DNA of 64,000 nucleotides from Coptis chinensis (Eukaryota > Streptophyta > Magnoliopsida > Ranunculales > Ranunculaceae), in NCBI GenBank assembly GCA_015680905.1, contig CM027378.1, positions 71,267,501-71,331,500 of the forward strand, given 5' to 3'. How positions within the stretch are numbered: position 1 is the first letter of the stretch; every line of letters begins with the position of its first letter. The position numbers were made by a program, and so were the translations under genes. This document shows positions 42,504-55,078 of the stretch, piece by piece. The notes below the pieces were generated by a model that made no database searches, was not told the origin of the DNA, and saw nothing but the letters and a program-made list of their open reading frames with translations.

Positions 42504-43496
42504 ATGGAAAATGAAATGAAGAATATTCAAGTCCCTTCAAGTAAGAGGACCAATTGGACAACACCAATGGATCGATATTTTGTTAAGCTGATGGTGAATC
42601 AAGTGCACAACAGGCAATATCTTGATGGTCAATTTAGCAAACATGCTTGGAGGCAAATGGAGGAGAAGTTTAAAGCTAAATTTGGGCCTTCTTTTACAAC
42701 TGAACTTCTAAAGAATCATTATCGAGCATTGAAGAAGAACTACAATTGTATAAAGACTCTTCTAAGTGAGAGTGGATTTGGTTGGGATAATGAGAGAGAA
42801 ATGGTTTATGCTGATCATGATCATGTTTGGGATGATTATATCAAGGTACTTTCCTAGTCCTTTAATTCAATATAAGAACCTACTATTTTTTCTTAGCAAA
42901 AAAATAATTAGAAACCCTTATATACTTATTACTATGTAGGCCTACCCAGAATTTAATATGTGGAGAACTAAATCTATGTCTGGCTATGAGGACTTATGCA
43001 TTGTTTTTGGTGATAGGGGTGCCACTGGAAAGTACAGTCGTGCGCTTGAAGAGAAAGATGTGACCAATGAAAAATCTAGTGCGACGAATGTGGAAAATTT
43101 GAATGGAGATGGGTCTCAAAGTCCAATTCTTGTTGGTGGTGGGGTATAGGTTTTGATACTCAAGAACCTATAGACTTAGACAATGAAGTTAAAACTCCCA
43201 AACCTCCCAAAAGAAGTCAATCAACAACGCCATCAAGCTCTCATAATGTTAAAAACCCACGAAAAACCACTAGAGAGGGTATGGTAGAGGCAATTCATGG
43301 CATGGCAACTGCAATTACTGAAATGGCTCGTAATAAGAAGAAAGAAGTTCCTGATTCTAGTGTTGAACTTACACAAGAAGCAAAGTTGATTGCTGAATTA
43401 GAAAATGTGCCTGGGCTTGATAACTTAGCTTTCATGCAAGCTTTAGAGCTTCTTGAGGATGAGGAAAAAAGCAAGGGTGTTAGTTCATGGGATTAA
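42504..43496 (+). pseudogene. Myb/SANT-like DNA-binding protein of PIF/Harbinger, nearly intact
   Basis: The partner protein binds transposon ends and recruits the transposase. Exon 1 (42504-42845) holds the Myb/SANT-like domain: RTNWTTPMDRYFVKLMVNQV, WRQMEEKFKAKFG, LLKNHYRALKKNYNCIKTLL and GFGWDNEREMV, then WDDYIK before GTACTTT. Exon 2 starts at 42940 behind TATGTAG and continues AYPEFNMWRTKSMSGYEDLC and IVFGDRGATGKYS. That is the usual P-x-a-x-x-R-x-K-x-x-x-x-Y-x-x-L-x-x-I-x-G block of L10-interacting MYB-type proteins. Near 43140 a G-rich run shifts the frame once; after it the expected GFDTQEPIDLDNEV, KNPRKTTREGMVEAIHGMAT and a C-terminal helix follow to the stop at 43496. The start was set at MENEMKN; an ATG at 42402 lies in frame upstream. 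Confidence 0.75.
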
Positions 43497-44022
43497 AGGT
43501 GGAGAGGCGAAGGGAATGGTTAATGGTTACTATTTTATCTTCATAAAAACTAATTTAGGATGTGGGAACTAAAGTGGTGATCCATTTTTATGCATGTTGT
43601 TGAAAATGTGTATCTTGTTGGGGATCATTAGGTGTTTTAGTTTTTATAAGTGAGATTTAGAACGTGGGGGCTAATGTGGTAATCTATTTTGTATATGGTG
43701 CTGAAAATATATATTTTGTTGAGATTATTAGGTGTTTTAGTTTTTTATGAGTCTGATTTAGAATGTGGGGACGAGAGTGATGATCCATTTTTTGGATGTT
43801 GCTGAAAATGTAAATTTTGTTAAGGAACATTACTCATTAGGTGCTTGTGTGGACTTGATACTCATGACTTAATGAAGTTATAATTTATTTTGGATGTGAT
43901 GATTATTGTTTTATGTAACTAGATGCAATTTTTTATTTATTTCCAATGTATTCCAATTGAGATTTATTAAGTGTCAGAGTGTCATAACTTACAAATATGT
44001 GGATACAGGGAAAATCGTGTCT
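43497..44022. other. Spacer between the two PIF/Harbinger genes, with a decayed internal repeat
   Basis: A unit with TGTGG(G)A-CTAA-GTGGTGATCCA, TTTTG-ATG-TGCTGAAAATGT and TTAGGTGTTTTAGTTTTTAT recurs about three times between 43550 and 43860 (period near 115). No gene. Confidence 0.6.
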
Positions 44023-44069
44023 GATTCTATTAGAAGACAGCGCACATGCGCTCTGACATAGTACCAATA

Positions 44070-44950
44070 ATTTATGGCATTATGGCTTAGGACATCTCTC
44101 TTCCACTCCTTTGCAGATTTTAGCTAAGCAATTTCCTTTCATTTCTAGTTCCAATAATGCCACTTGCAATGTATGGCCGCAAGCTAAGCAAACACGCTTA
44201 TCTTTTTCTCATAGTTCAATAAAAACTATTAGACCTTTTCAAATGATTCATTGTGATATTTGGGGTCCTTTTCATTTACCATCCTATTCCAATGCACATT
44301 TTTTCTTAACTATTGTCAATGATTTTAGTCGTGCAACATGGATTTATTTTATGAATGTCAAATCTGAAACTGCCATGCATTTACAATCTTTTTTTGCCAT
44401 GGTTCATACTCAATTTCATTCTACAATACATTCGCTCATATCTGGCCATAGCAACATTAATGACAATTTTCATGAAATCCAAGTCCTTCAAACCGACAAT
44501 GGTTCCAAATTTATATCCTATAACATGCAATAATTTTTTTTCCAAACATGGGATAATCCACCAACGTAGTTGCGTTGCTACTCTACAACAAAATGATGTT
44601 GTTGAAAGAAAACATCGTCATTTACTCAACGTTGCACGAGCATTACATTGTCAAGCTCATCTCCCATTATCCTTCTGGGGTGAATGCATTCTCACTACAG
44701 GCTATCTCATTAACAAAATTCCTAGCCCCTTGTTAAATATAATGGCAAATCACCTCATGAGCTTTTGTTTACAACACCTCCCACTCTTGTCCATCTTCGT
44801 GTTTTTGGTTGTTTATGTTTTGCTCACAACACTTCCATTAAAAATAAGTTTGATCGCTGAGATAAACCTAACATCTTCATTGGTTATCCTTATGCTTAGA
44901 AAGGCTATCGTATTTATGATCTATCTTCCTAAAAAAATTTACTTACTGTG
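44070..44950 (+). pseudogene. Pre-integrase and integrase region of the copia element (fossil)
   Basis: Sequence of the form LWHY-LGHLSSTPLQIL opens the GAG-pre-integrase domain. MIHCDIWGPFHLPSYSNAHF, VNDFSRATWIYFM and [10 protein letters not shown] mark the first two integrase aspartates. [20 protein letters not shown] marks the glutamate region. Confidence 0.85.
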
Positions 44951-45544
44951 ACGTGATTTTCCATGAGAATGTATTCCCCTATCAACATTTAACTTCCCCG
45001 CCATCACATCTGCCTGTTTATCCCTTACCCATCCCAGACAATGAAACTTTTGACATTCAATCCTCTCTTGTAGCTCCAGTAGACAGAGCGTGCATGCCCT
45101 CTGATCCAACATAAATTGAGCGCGTGCCGCCCCCTCCCTAACTCCAGTAGTCGAGGCGTCGCCCCTCGATCCAAGACAAACCGAAATGAAAGCACGCCTC
45201 CCCTCCCCAATCTTCTTCCACCTCCACCTCGGCTCTGTCACCTGCAGTTTTGGAACTCCCTCAGCCACCACAACTCAACCCTCCTACCTCACCTCGATCT
45301 ACTAGAGTGCGAAACCCCCCACCACTTCTCATCAAAGATTATCACTGCCCTACTCTCACCAAGGCACCTACAGTCCCTCGGTCGGCCAACCTCATCAATC
45401 GGACTGTAAGGTAACACGGTCTTCCACTCCATATCATATGGCTTTCTGACACTAATTTTTCTACTTGTCATAAAGTTTTTTTGTCTAAAGTGTCTTCTTC
45501 AGTTGTTCCTACATCTTTTCCTTAAGCTATCAAAATTCCAAAAT

Positions 45545-47044
45545 GGAGAGCTGCTATGGCTGTTGAAATTGCAGCTTTAGAACAGAATAACATATGGACT
45601 CTTGTTCCATTATCCTCTCATCTTAAGCCTATTGGTTGTAAATGGGTTTTCAAGATTAAATATCATGCAAATGGCTCTATTGAGCGTTACAAAGCTCGTC
45701 TTATTGCCAAGGGTTACAATCAAATTGAAGGACAAGACTATTATGACACTTTTGCACCCGTTGCTAAATTAGTCACTGTTCGATTACTTCTCTCCATTGT
45801 TGCTATCAGACATTGGTCTCTTCATCAGATGGATGTCCACAATGCCTTTCTCCAAGGCAATTTGGATGAAATTGTCTACATGACCTTATCTCCTAGCTTT
45901 GCCAAACAGGGGGAGCATAGGATCTGTCGCCTCAATAAGTCCTTATATGGACTCAAGCAGGCTTCTCAGCAATGGTTTGCCAAACTATCTTCCACTCTTG
46001 TTAATGTCGACTTCACTTAGTCTAAGTCTGATTATTCTCTGTTCACTAATATTCGTGGTTCTAATTCTACTTTTGTTCTTGTTTATGTGGACGACATTCT
46101 AATCACAGGCAACAATCCATCTCTCATTCAGAACTTGAATCAATTTTTAGAAGCAAAGTTCTATATCAAGGACTTGGGACGCCTTAAATATCAATTTCTT
46201 GGGTATTGAGGTAGCTCGATCCAAAGAAGGATTATTTCTTACACAGAGCAAATGTCTTTTGGACATTCTGTCTGATTGTGGTACCACTGGTGGTCGTATT
46301 TCTGAGTTCCCTATGGAACAAAACATCAACCTCAATACCAATGATGGCACGTTACTTTAGGATCATACTGCCTATCATCGCTTGATTGGGCGTCTCCTAT
46401 ATCTCACAGTTACATGACCAGATATCACTTATTCTGTTAATTATCTCAGCCATTTCATGCAGTCCCCACGGACTCCACATCTAGATGATGCTGATCGTAT
46501 ACTCCGCTACCTTAAATGTTCGATCAACAAAAGGATTCTCTTATCCGCTACTAGTTCTTTACACATCTTTGGCTTCTGTAACTCTGATTGGGCTGGTTGC
46601 CCTATCATTCGTTGTTCTACTAGTGGTTATTACACTTTTCTTGGTTCTAGCCCTATCTCCTGGAAAACAAAGAAACAGAGCACGATATCCCGTTCTTCTA
46701 CTGAATCCGAATATCGATCCATGACTACTCTTGCATGTGAAATTCAATGGTTGAAGTATATTCTGCATAACTTAGGCATATCTCACCCCTCTCCGATGAC
46801 CATGTTCTGCGACAATCAAGCTGCACTCCTTATCTCTCAAAATCCAATTTTCCATGAACGAACGAAGCACATCGAATTGGATTGTCATTTCTTACGTGAC
46901 AAGATACATACCAAGTTATTATCTCCTACGTTCGCTCCATCCTCAGATCTGGTGGCTGACACCTTCACTAAACCTCTCGGCAAGGACACTTTTCTGAGAT
47001 TAATTCGCAAGTTGGGAGTTTTTGACATTCACTCTCCAACTTGA
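45545..47044 (+). pseudogene. Reverse transcriptase and RNase H region of the copia element (fossil)
   Basis: RT motifs: [57 protein letters not shown] and [16 protein letters not shown]. The YVDD box falls near 46085. RNase H motifs: SDWAGCPIIRCSTSGYYTFL, STESEYRSMTTLACEIQWLK, DNQAALLISQNPIFHERTKH and IELDCHFLRDKI. All are canonical for plant copia. Confidence 0.9.
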
Positions 47045-47051
47045 GGGGCAA

Positions 47052-47297
47052 TATTAGAAGACAGAGCGCGCACGGGCTCTAACATAGTACAAACTGGAGC
47101 ACGCACGCGCCTTCCATCCCAGTAAATAACTCTCGCAGCTTGTACAGTTTGTTTCCTATTTGTTTTAGGATTTCTACTAACGTAGATAGCAACAATGTGT
47201 ACGGATTAGGAACTTTTAATCTCTATATAAACAACTGTGTAAACAGTAGAAATCAATTAAGTAAATATTCTCTCAAATCTCTCTCTCTAATTTATCA
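47052..47297 (+). repeat. 3' LTR of the copia element
   Basis: 246 bp, directly behind the polypurine tract AACTTGAGGGGCAA and ending TTTATCA at the GATTC duplication. It contains CTCTATATAAACA, a TATA-like box. The start TATTAGAAGACAG matches 44028. Confidence 0.85.
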
Positions 47298-47319
47298 GAT
47301 TCAGAAGAAGAGGATATCA

Positions 47320-48622
47320 TAATAGCAACTGCAAGTGCTACTGCCACATTCACATCTCAGTATTATCTATACCATATAAGTAAAACTTCTCTTGTCATGA
47401 TTCAACACTTAGTGGTGCAGCATATATGGAGGAAGTGCTTAATGGTCATGATAAGCGTTGCCAATAAAACTTTCGCATGGAAAAACATGTCTTCTTGCAG
47501 TTATGTGATATTCTATATACGAAAGGTCTACTTACCGACACTGATGAGATAAGGCTTGAGGAACAACTAGCAATGTTTATGCTTATAGTTGGTCATAACG
47601 AAAGGAATCAAATCATTCAAGAACGTTTTCAACATTCTAGGGAAACAATTAGTTGCCACTTCAACAATGTTTTGGATACAATTGTGGCATTATCTGGAGA
47701 TTTTTTCCAACCTGCTGGGTCCAGTACGCCTCCTGAAATTCTTGAAGATGATAGGTTTTATCCATATTTTAAGGTATTATTTATGTCCGATTGTTTTATT
47801 ATTTAAATTGATCGAGTTTGAATAAGGTCTAACAATAGCTCAAAAAAAAATTCACTAGGATTGTGTTGGAGCTATTGATGGAATACATATCCCCGCATTG
47901 GTTGGTTCAAAGGAGAGAGGTCCTTTTATAAATAGGAAAGGCATTGTTATGCAAAATGTTTTGGTGGCATGTTCATTTGACTTGCAGTTTCAGTATGTAC
48001 TTGCTGGTTGGGAAGGTTCCGCCATGGATTCATGTATTTTGATCGACTTTGGCATTAACAAGAGCAGACAAATTACATGTACCAGAAGGTATATTACACT
48101 TATATTTGTTTATCATTAAATCTAGATTTTCTTTCAAAGCTAACAAATAGTTTCTTTGCTTTCTTAATGTAGGTAAATATTATGTTGTTGATGTCGGGTA
48201 TGCCAAATACGCCAAGTTTTATTGCTCCATTTCATGGCACTCGCTATCACTTGAAAGAATATGGTGTCTTGGAACCTACAAATAGCAAAGAATTGTTCAA
48301 TCTGCGATATTCATCGTTGAGGAATGATGTCGAGCGTATCATTGGTATCTTAAAGAAGCATTTTCCTATTTTGACTCTTGCTCCTCTATATCCATTTGAA
48401 ACGCAAGTAAAGATAGTGATAGCATGTTGTATTCTACACAATCACATACGAAGAGAGAAAACGTATGATTTAATTTTTAACTTGAAAGATTTTGAAGGCC
48501 AACAAGAATCTAAAATAGTGCATAACGAAAGTATTAGTAGAGAAAGAATACGAGAAATGGCAGCAGAGTTTAGAAAATCAATTGCTGATGCAATGTGGAG
48601 TGACTATGAAAGTTCAAAATGA
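47320..48622 (+). pseudogene. PIF/Harbinger DDE transposase (ALP1-like), three exons, lightly damaged
   Basis: The start of the gene lies on both sides of the copia insertion. Exon 1 (to 47773) has KHVFLQLCDILYTKGLL, LEEQLAMFMLIVGHNERNQI and ERFQHSRETISCHFNNVLDT, the family's helix-turn-helix part. Exon 2 (47859-48088, behind TTCACTAG, before GTATATT) has DCVGAIDGIHIPA with the first catalytic Asp, QNVLVACSFDLQFQYVLAGW and EGSAMDS. Exon 3 (from 48173) has VVDVGY with the second Asp, PNTPSFIAPFHGTRYHLKEY, NLRYSSLRNDVERIIGILKK with the catalytic Glu, and CCILHNHIRRE, then a stop at 48622. The DDE triad is preserved. Seen damage: a frame change before 47477, one near 48055 after AMDS and one near 48205 between VGYA and PNTP. 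Confidence 0.82.
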
Positions 48623-48844
48623 TGTAGTACTTATGAAGTTTTCTTTTAATTTATTTGTTTAATATATATGAAAAATGTAATAGCGATACTTATTTTGAAT
48701 GACTTATATCGCCAAGTGTTTTTGTTTGATTAGATTTATATTTATTTGGACTTTTCTTATCCTATGCATTTCATTTCATATTTATTTGAAGTATACATGT
48801 AAAATGAAGAAAGAATAATTCACCGCTAATATGTTGTTCATGAT

Positions 48845-49701
48845 TAGGGGTGTAATACGGGGCGGGCCGGATCAACCGCGGGTCAAATAGTGATGGGTCG
48901 GGACGAGGCGAGTCTAGGGGATACAAATCCAGTGGTCCCCGTCGGGGCGGGGCGGGGCGGGTTGAAGTGTCATGTCTTAGTACCATCACCTGGCCCGTTG
49001 GGTCAGCTTACGGGGCGGGTCATCTGGGTCGGGTGGAAATTATCATTTTAACCCAATTTCACTAAAAAAAACTTTCTAATTCTGCAAGTAATATATTTCC
49101 AATTCACAGCATAGAGAAAAAATGGAATCAATCAATAAAAAATAAACAAAAATAAAAAAACTTGAATTTGAACCCAAAACCATATCTGTAAATTTGAAAC
49201 TTATTTATCGTGATTTACCATTTGTAAATTGATTATTTTCCATAGTATGATAAAATGAAGATGGGAGCAAGGATCTATGGTACAAAACAATAAAATATAA
49301 ACTAAAAGAATTCGAAATTAATACAAGGATGAATGATTTATCTTCTCCAAAATTCGAAAGTTGAATTTGAACTTTTGATATTTTCCCAATGTTCAAACTT
49401 GAATATGTGAAATTGATGTTGAACTCATAAGTTTGTATTCATATCTATCAAATTCCTACAAAAGTTAAAAGAAATTATAAACAAAATACAAAAATATTAG
49501 ACTTAGAGTCTTGAAATTGTGCGGGTCAACGAGGTTGGGTCAACGGCTTTTGACACGGTGCGGGTCGGGCGGTTTGACAGGTCGGGTTTGAGCATAGAAC
49601 CTACACCCATAGTCCGACCGCACAAAAACGGTGGCGGGGCAGAGTGGGTCTATTTCCGGGTCGGTGCGGATTTGGGTCAATGGTTTTTTTTTACACTCCT
49701 A
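48845..49701. mobile_element. hAT MITE, 857 bp, with exact 8-bp target duplication
   Basis: The ends are TAGGGGTGTAATACGG and, read inward, TAGGAGTGTAAAAAAA. TTCATGAT lies on both sides (48837-48844 and 49702-49709). Both ends are rich in GGGTCGGG/GGGGCGGG words and the middle is AT-rich. There is no transposase. Confidence 0.9.
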
Positions 49702-49872
49702 TTCATGATAAACAAATTACTGTGTCAACCAAACACAAAACAAGTTAAAACCGTGACAGAATAACTGAGGCCAAACAGCTTCCAGATTAATCATCTTTTA
49801 TTAATACATTGCAGAATTGGAACACCTAATCAGTGTTAAGCAATACAAAATCTTCTGCTGCCAAACAGAGCC

Positions 49873-50431
49873 TAAGTGTTTATTTATTTGGGTTTAGTCT
49901 AGTAGCAAGTATTAGTTTGGCTATGAGAATTATAATCTCTTTCTAATAAGAACTATTTGGATGAGAAATCAAAACCCAAAGCTTTTTTTTGTTTTTTTCG
50001 TTTAAGACGTAGCGAAGAGGAATAAGAAGAAACGTATGCTCTTCTTTTCTTTTCTTTTTTTTTTTGTTTGTCACTTCCTCTTGTAAATATTTTCGCCCAT
50101 TTTTTCTGTTGTTTTTTTTAAGACTTTTTGTTGTATGCCATCATCTGACGAGATTTGTGATGATCTAACAGACTATGTAGCTCGTCCCCATGGGATAGTT
50201 GGATGGTCAGATGGGTCCATAAAGTTTTACTTTGTCAGAAGCATTTAGGCTTTGGTCTCACATTTACAAAAATAACCTTGGATTTTAACAGAATTGATTT
50301 TTGTGTTGAGGACAAAATAGTAGTTGCAGTAGGTGAAGTTACTTACCAGGTGCAATTAGCCACCAACCAAGTTGCTTCTTTAAGCCGTCACATTTGGCTT
50401 TACTTATAAGACTGAAAACACTGTTTTCTCA
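49873..50431. other. Spacer; no gene recognised
   Basis: AT-rich with a T-rich tract at 49985-50075. A short plus-strand frame (50203-50409) has no family resemblance. Confidence 0.4.
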
Positions 50432-50809
50432 GGGCATCACCAATGCAGGCCTTTAAAACCCAGGGCCACGTCAGTATTTTGAAGGGCCACGTCAGCGTTT
50501 TTGGAGGGCAATAAGGAGGAGCTAAAACTCTATATCAGGGGTGTTCCAACGGAGAAGATGACTGCTCCTTTATAACATGTAAAACAAGACTGAAAAATCA
50601 AAAAGTGAAGTCACGTCTTTGAACTTAAGTGAAGTCATGTGCAAAGTTTTGGGCTTCAGGTTCTTTATAAACATCTGTAGAAATGAAGACAAATATCCAG
50701 GATGGTTAAATTGGAGGCCCATTTAGAGGCTGCATTGGAAACAGTTTTTTGCTAAAGTCCGTTAAATTTAGAGATAGAGGCCCGTATCCAGGCCCCATTG
50801 GTGATGCCC
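50432..50809. mobile_element. MITE with PIF/Harbinger-like ends
   Basis: The inverted ends are GGGCATCACCAATGCAGGCC and, read inward, GGGCATCACCAATGGGGCCT. The 3-bp flank TCA is on both sides (50429-50431 and 50810-50812). The size (378 bp) and 'GGGCATCACCAATG' style fit PIF/Harbinger MITEs, though TCA is not the usual TWA duplication. Confidence 0.75.
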
Positions 50810-51569
50810 TCAGTCAGCTTGTTTGAGTCAACTAATTAAAGGGAGGACAAGCCTCATAATCATAAATACAGTAGAGCTAGCGATAGACGGGTCAAGAGTC
50901 AACTAAGGACAATCCCTCTTCTGGAAAACAAAAATCAACAGGAAAAGAAAACTAGAGTGCCAATTGGCTTTCCCGTGTTAAGCATCTTGCATATACTGAG
51001 AATTGCTAGAGCCTGCCCCTCTAAAGGGGTAGGACCATTCTAACCCGATTGAATACAAGAACAAGAACCAGAAGTCCAGAACCAGATAACTTTATCAACC
51101 AGTTTACATTTTAAAAGCAAAGGTAGATGAGCTGAAAGCATTAGTTAATAAAATTGTGAAGAAAAGGAACGCTGAATAAGTTTGCCGATCATGCTTTCAC
51201 ATAACTTTAGTAGCACACAATGGTAATAAGATCCAAATGAAAAAACCCATGTCGAAATTAAAAGTTTTTTTATTTTATTTTTATTTTTTTTATTTTACAA
51301 ATTCTATCTCAAGATCCAATAAAATGGATAAATTATCCCATTTCAAAATTAAAATTAAAAAAAAAAAATGAACAGAGAAAATTCTTCTTAGCATTCCAAA
51401 TGAGAAATCCATCCTTCTAACATAAATGGCAAGGGTTATACATTCTTTGACTCCATTACAGAACACACACTCCTTCAGTTTTTACTTCTTGCGTTTAACT
51501 GGCTGAACAATTGCTAAGTAGGTATTGTTTGTCTTTAAGTGGGTCACCAGTAGAATTTGATTAGCTTCC
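50810..51569. other. Spacer; no gene recognised
   Basis: Non-coding, with A/T homopolymer runs at 51265-51370. It ends at the CTTCC duplication of copia element B. Confidence 0.4.
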
Positions 51570-51816
51570 TGTTATTTTATATATACTAGGAGAGTCATAC
51601 ACTTGTTAGCTGGTTAGGTTAAAGAGATGAGGTGGAGAAGAAGAAGGATGGAGGCACAAGAAGAAGGTAGGGTTTAGAGTCAATATTCTCTACCCACTTA
51701 TTCATATATTTATACTAAACTTATATTGGGTGATAAGTTTCCCTTATACACCAAAATAAAAACTACTAAAGACGTGTCCACACTTATAACATTGTGGGAC
51801 TTTACATACTTCAACA
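51570..51816 (-). repeat. 3' LTR of copia element B
   Basis: 247 bp, TGTTATTTTATA to CTTCAACA on the plus strand. It matches 56493-56735 with few differences. Confidence 0.93.
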
Positions 51817-51830
51817 CCACCCTTCAAGTT
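51817..51830 (-). other. Polypurine tract of copia element B
   Basis: The minus strand reads AACTTGAAGGGTGG just before the LTR start TGTTGAAG. Confidence 0.7.
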
Positions 51831-51860
51831 GGAGCATAGATATCGCTCATGCCCAGCTTG

Positions 51861-53250
51861 TTACCAATATAATTCAAAACTGGACAAATTAACCACTGGT
51901 TTGGTGAAGATACCAGCTAACTGATCTTGAGACGCCATATAAGGAGTACTTATCTCCTTTGTTTCAACCTTATGTCGAACATAATGAAAATCTACCTCTA
52001 TGTGCTTAGTTTGCTCATGAAATACTGGATTAGAGGCGATATGCATGAATGGCTGCCTGATTGTCACAATGAAGTGGTATCGGTAGTTGTATCTCAAAAC
52101 CTAACTCATGTAGCAGATTACGAATCCACATTAACTCACTAGTCCCCTGAGCCATAGTTCTATACTTAACCTCTACACTAGACTTTGACACAATTGTTTG
52201 CTTTCTACTCTTCCACGTCACCAAATTTCCACAAAGGAAGGTACAATACCCAGTGGTGGATCGTCTATCTAAGACTGATCATGCATAATCAGCATCTGAA
52301 TATTCGACAACATCAAATTTTCCATTAAAATGATATACCAATCCATGACCAGGAGAACATTTCAAATACCGCACAATACGAATAACTGCCTGGTAGTGAG
52401 GAATCCGTGGTGCATGCATATATTGAGATATTACACTAACGGCAAACGAGATATCTGGGCAAGTGACAGTAGCATAGATCAGCTTTCCCACCAGTCTACG
52501 GTACCTTCAACATCGGCATACAACTCTCCAACATTTAACTGGAGTTTGTTGTTCGAATCCATAGGAGTCTCTGCTGGGCGAACTTCTAAATTACTTGTCT
52601 CACTGAGCAGGTCTAATACATACTTTCTCTGTGAGAGATGAATTTTACCAGGGTACCTTGTAACTTCAATGCCTAAGAAATACTTCAGTTCTCCTAGATC
52701 TTTGCTCTAAACTGTCTTGAGAGATTGACTTTAAGTCGAGCAATACCCTATTTGTCAGACCCTGTGACAATAATATCATCAACATACACAACTAAGATAA
52801 TAATTCATTGCTGGGTCTTTCGATAAAACACGGAATGATCATATTCACACCTAGTCATTCCATTAGCCATCAAAACCTGGCTAAACTTCGCAAACCAAGC
52901 TCTAGGTGACTGCTTGAGTCCATAAAGAGACTTCTTTAATCTATAGAATTTCCCCCCTTAGCTTGAGCAACAAAACCAGGAGGTTGTACCATATAGATTT
53001 CCTTTAGGAGATCTCCATGTAAAAAGGCATTCTTCACATCTAACTGAAACAAAGGCCAGTGATGATGAACATCAATAGAAATAACAATACGCACAGAGGG
53101 TAACTTTGCAATAGGAGAAAACGTCTCGGAGTAATCAATACCATAAGTTTGAGTAAAGCCTTTAGAAACAAGGCGAGCCTTTAAATGAGAAATAGTATAT
53201 ACCATCCGAATTATGCTTAATAGTGAAACCCCACTTACAAGCAACTGCTT
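51861..53250 (-). pseudogene. Reverse transcriptase and RNase H region of copia element B (fossil)
   Basis: [38 protein letters not shown] and [18 protein letters not shown] (52936-53244). RNase H: GKLIYATVTCPDISFAVSVI, VEYSDADYA, YRTMAQGTSELMWIRNLL and HCDNQAAIHA. These are the standard copia motifs in order along the minus strand. Confidence 0.9.
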
Positions 53251-53329
53251 TCTTCCTAGGAGGAAGATCTATAAGGACCCAAGTGTCATTAGAATACAAG
53301 GCACTCAACTCCTCTTGCATTGCTTGGTT

Positions 53330-54800
53330 CTAGCCAGGATTGGATAGAGCGTCCCTGTAGTCAGAAGGGACAGAGACAGACAACAAGGACGTAGCAAAAG
53401 ACTTGACAAATGGTGGTAAATGATTAGTGGAAACATACTGAGAAATAGAATACTGGGCATACTTACTAGGAAGACGCATACTGGCAGGTGGACGTTCAAG
53501 TTTCCGTAGGGCAATAGGAACATTGAGGTCAGACGGAATGACAATAGGATCCATAGACACAGTGGGAAGAGGTGAGGGCTGCGGAGCAGTGGAACTTTTG
53601 GCCTCAAGCTCGCGAACATCAGTTGCAGGCAAGGGGCGCGCACACACTCTTGTAAAGGCATCTGTAGGGCATGCACTCGCTCCGTCTGCTTGCTCTCCAA
53701 CATCAGTAGCGGTAACATGATCATTAGCTCCCTTATTAACACCCTCAGCCAACATTGGAGGGGTTAAGAGTACACTAGATGGAAGAACACAATCCTCAAA
53801 TGGTTCAGAGGACACCTTCCTTTCTGAAGAGTAAAATGGGACATCTTCAAAAAAAGTAACATCAGCACAGACAAAGGATTTGCGCAGATGAGGACTATAA
53901 TAGTTGTACCCTTTCTGTGTACGTGAATACCGAAGGAAAACACACTTAATACCACGAGAGTCCAATTTATCACTACTCGGTTGAAGATTATGAACAAAGC
54001 AGACACAACCAAATATACGAGGGGGAAGATGGAAAGAAGGTTGACCAGGAAAAATAACAGAGTGTGATGTTTTTCCACCTAACACTGAAGAGGGCATATG
54101 ATTAATCAAGTATGTGGCAGTAAGGACTACCTCTGCCCAATAAAACTTTGGGAGATTCGTTTGAAACATTAAGCATCGGGCAACTTCAAGAATGGGTCTG
54201 TTCTTTCTCTTAGCAACCCCATTTTGTTGAGGTCTATCCACACATGAGGTTTGATGTGTAATGCCATGGTCATCTAAAAAACACTTGAATATGGAAGAGG
54301 TATAATCTTTGGCATTATCAGTTCGAAAAACATGCATGTGTGCAGAATACCGATTAGTAATCTAAGTATAGAATTTTTGAAAGACAGAGAATACTTGAGA
54401 ACGATTTTCCATAATATATACCCAACAAACACGAGAGAAATCATCGATAAATGTAATAAAGTACTTGGCTCCAAAAAGGCCAGTGGTTCTACAAGGACCC
54501 TAGACACCTGAATGAACTAACTAAAAAGGAGCACTAGAACACTTATTTAACCTATCTTTGTAAGTAGCATGACGATGTTTAGCTAACTCACAAACCTCAC
54601 AACTTAATGATTGAATACTAGAAGAAATACTGGGAACTAAACTTCGCAAACTAGCCAGAGGAAGATGACCAAGACGTCTATGCCACTAAACAGGAGAGAC
54701 TGAGACTATGAGAGCCTACTTATGGTGAGAGTGCCCATAACCATCTTGAAAGTAATAGATGCCGCCATGCTCATACCCCCCACCAACTAGTGTCTTTGTC
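53330..54800 (-). pseudogene. Integrase region of copia element B (fossil)
   Basis: VFRTDNAKDYTSSIFKCFLD with the second aspartate, then HGITHQTSCVDRPQQNGVAK with the GVAKRKNRPILEVAR glutamate region. The copia-specific C-terminal block with FGCVCFVH and RGIKCVFLRYSRTQKGYNYY follows. Confidence 0.9.
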
Positions 54801-55078
54801 TATAGATCCAGGAGCACAACATGAGTGGAAGAAAAATTGATATTACAATGAAGAGATTGGGTGAGACGATGAATAGACAATAGATTAAAGGGAAAATTTT
54901 GAATAAGCAAGACAGAGACAAGTGATACATAACGAGTTAACTGAATAGTACCCTAACCAATAATACTAGCCTAAGCCCCATTTGCTAATATGACATATGA
55001 TGGTGTGTGAGTATACTCAAGATTAGAAAATAACTGGGGATTACCTGTCATATGATTAGAAGCTCCTGAGTCAATGAC

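Larger units (their letters stand above)
44028..47297 (+). mobile_element. Ty1/copia LTR retrotransposon (element A'), broken and short
   Basis: A plus-strand fossil lies inside the PIF/Harbinger transposase gene, bounded by the exact duplication GATTC (44023-44027 and 47298-47302). Recognisable parts: a remnant of the 5' LTR at 44028 to about 44064; pre-integrase and integrase (44070-44950); reverse transcriptase (45545-46450); RNase H (46457-47044); a polypurine tract; and a 3' LTR (47052-47297). It is 3.3 kb against about 5 kb for a whole copia; gag and protease are not recognisable, and the pol frames are broken several times. With little LTR left to compare, no age can be given, except that it is younger than the element it sits in. 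Confidence 0.88.
40960..49872 (+). mobile_element. Large PIF/Harbinger transposon with both genes, carrying a copia and a hAT MITE
   Basis: The left terminus is GGGCATGTTTGGCAG and the right terminus, read inward, is GGCTCTGTTTGGCAG. TAA lies on both sides (40957-40959 and 49873-49875). The element has its two expected genes on the plus strand: a Myb/SANT-like protein (42504-43496) and a DDE transposase (about 47320-48622). A copia element (44028-47297) sits between them, in the start of the transposase, and a hAT MITE (48845-49701) sits behind. Without these it is about 4.8 kb, a normal full length. Each gene has only a few frame disruptions, so it died fairly recently. Confidence 0.88.

Noticed and set aside
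44939-45409. Frames on both strands in the middle of the copia element
   Set aside because: This is the variable linker between integrase and reverse transcriptase; no conserved motif in any of them.
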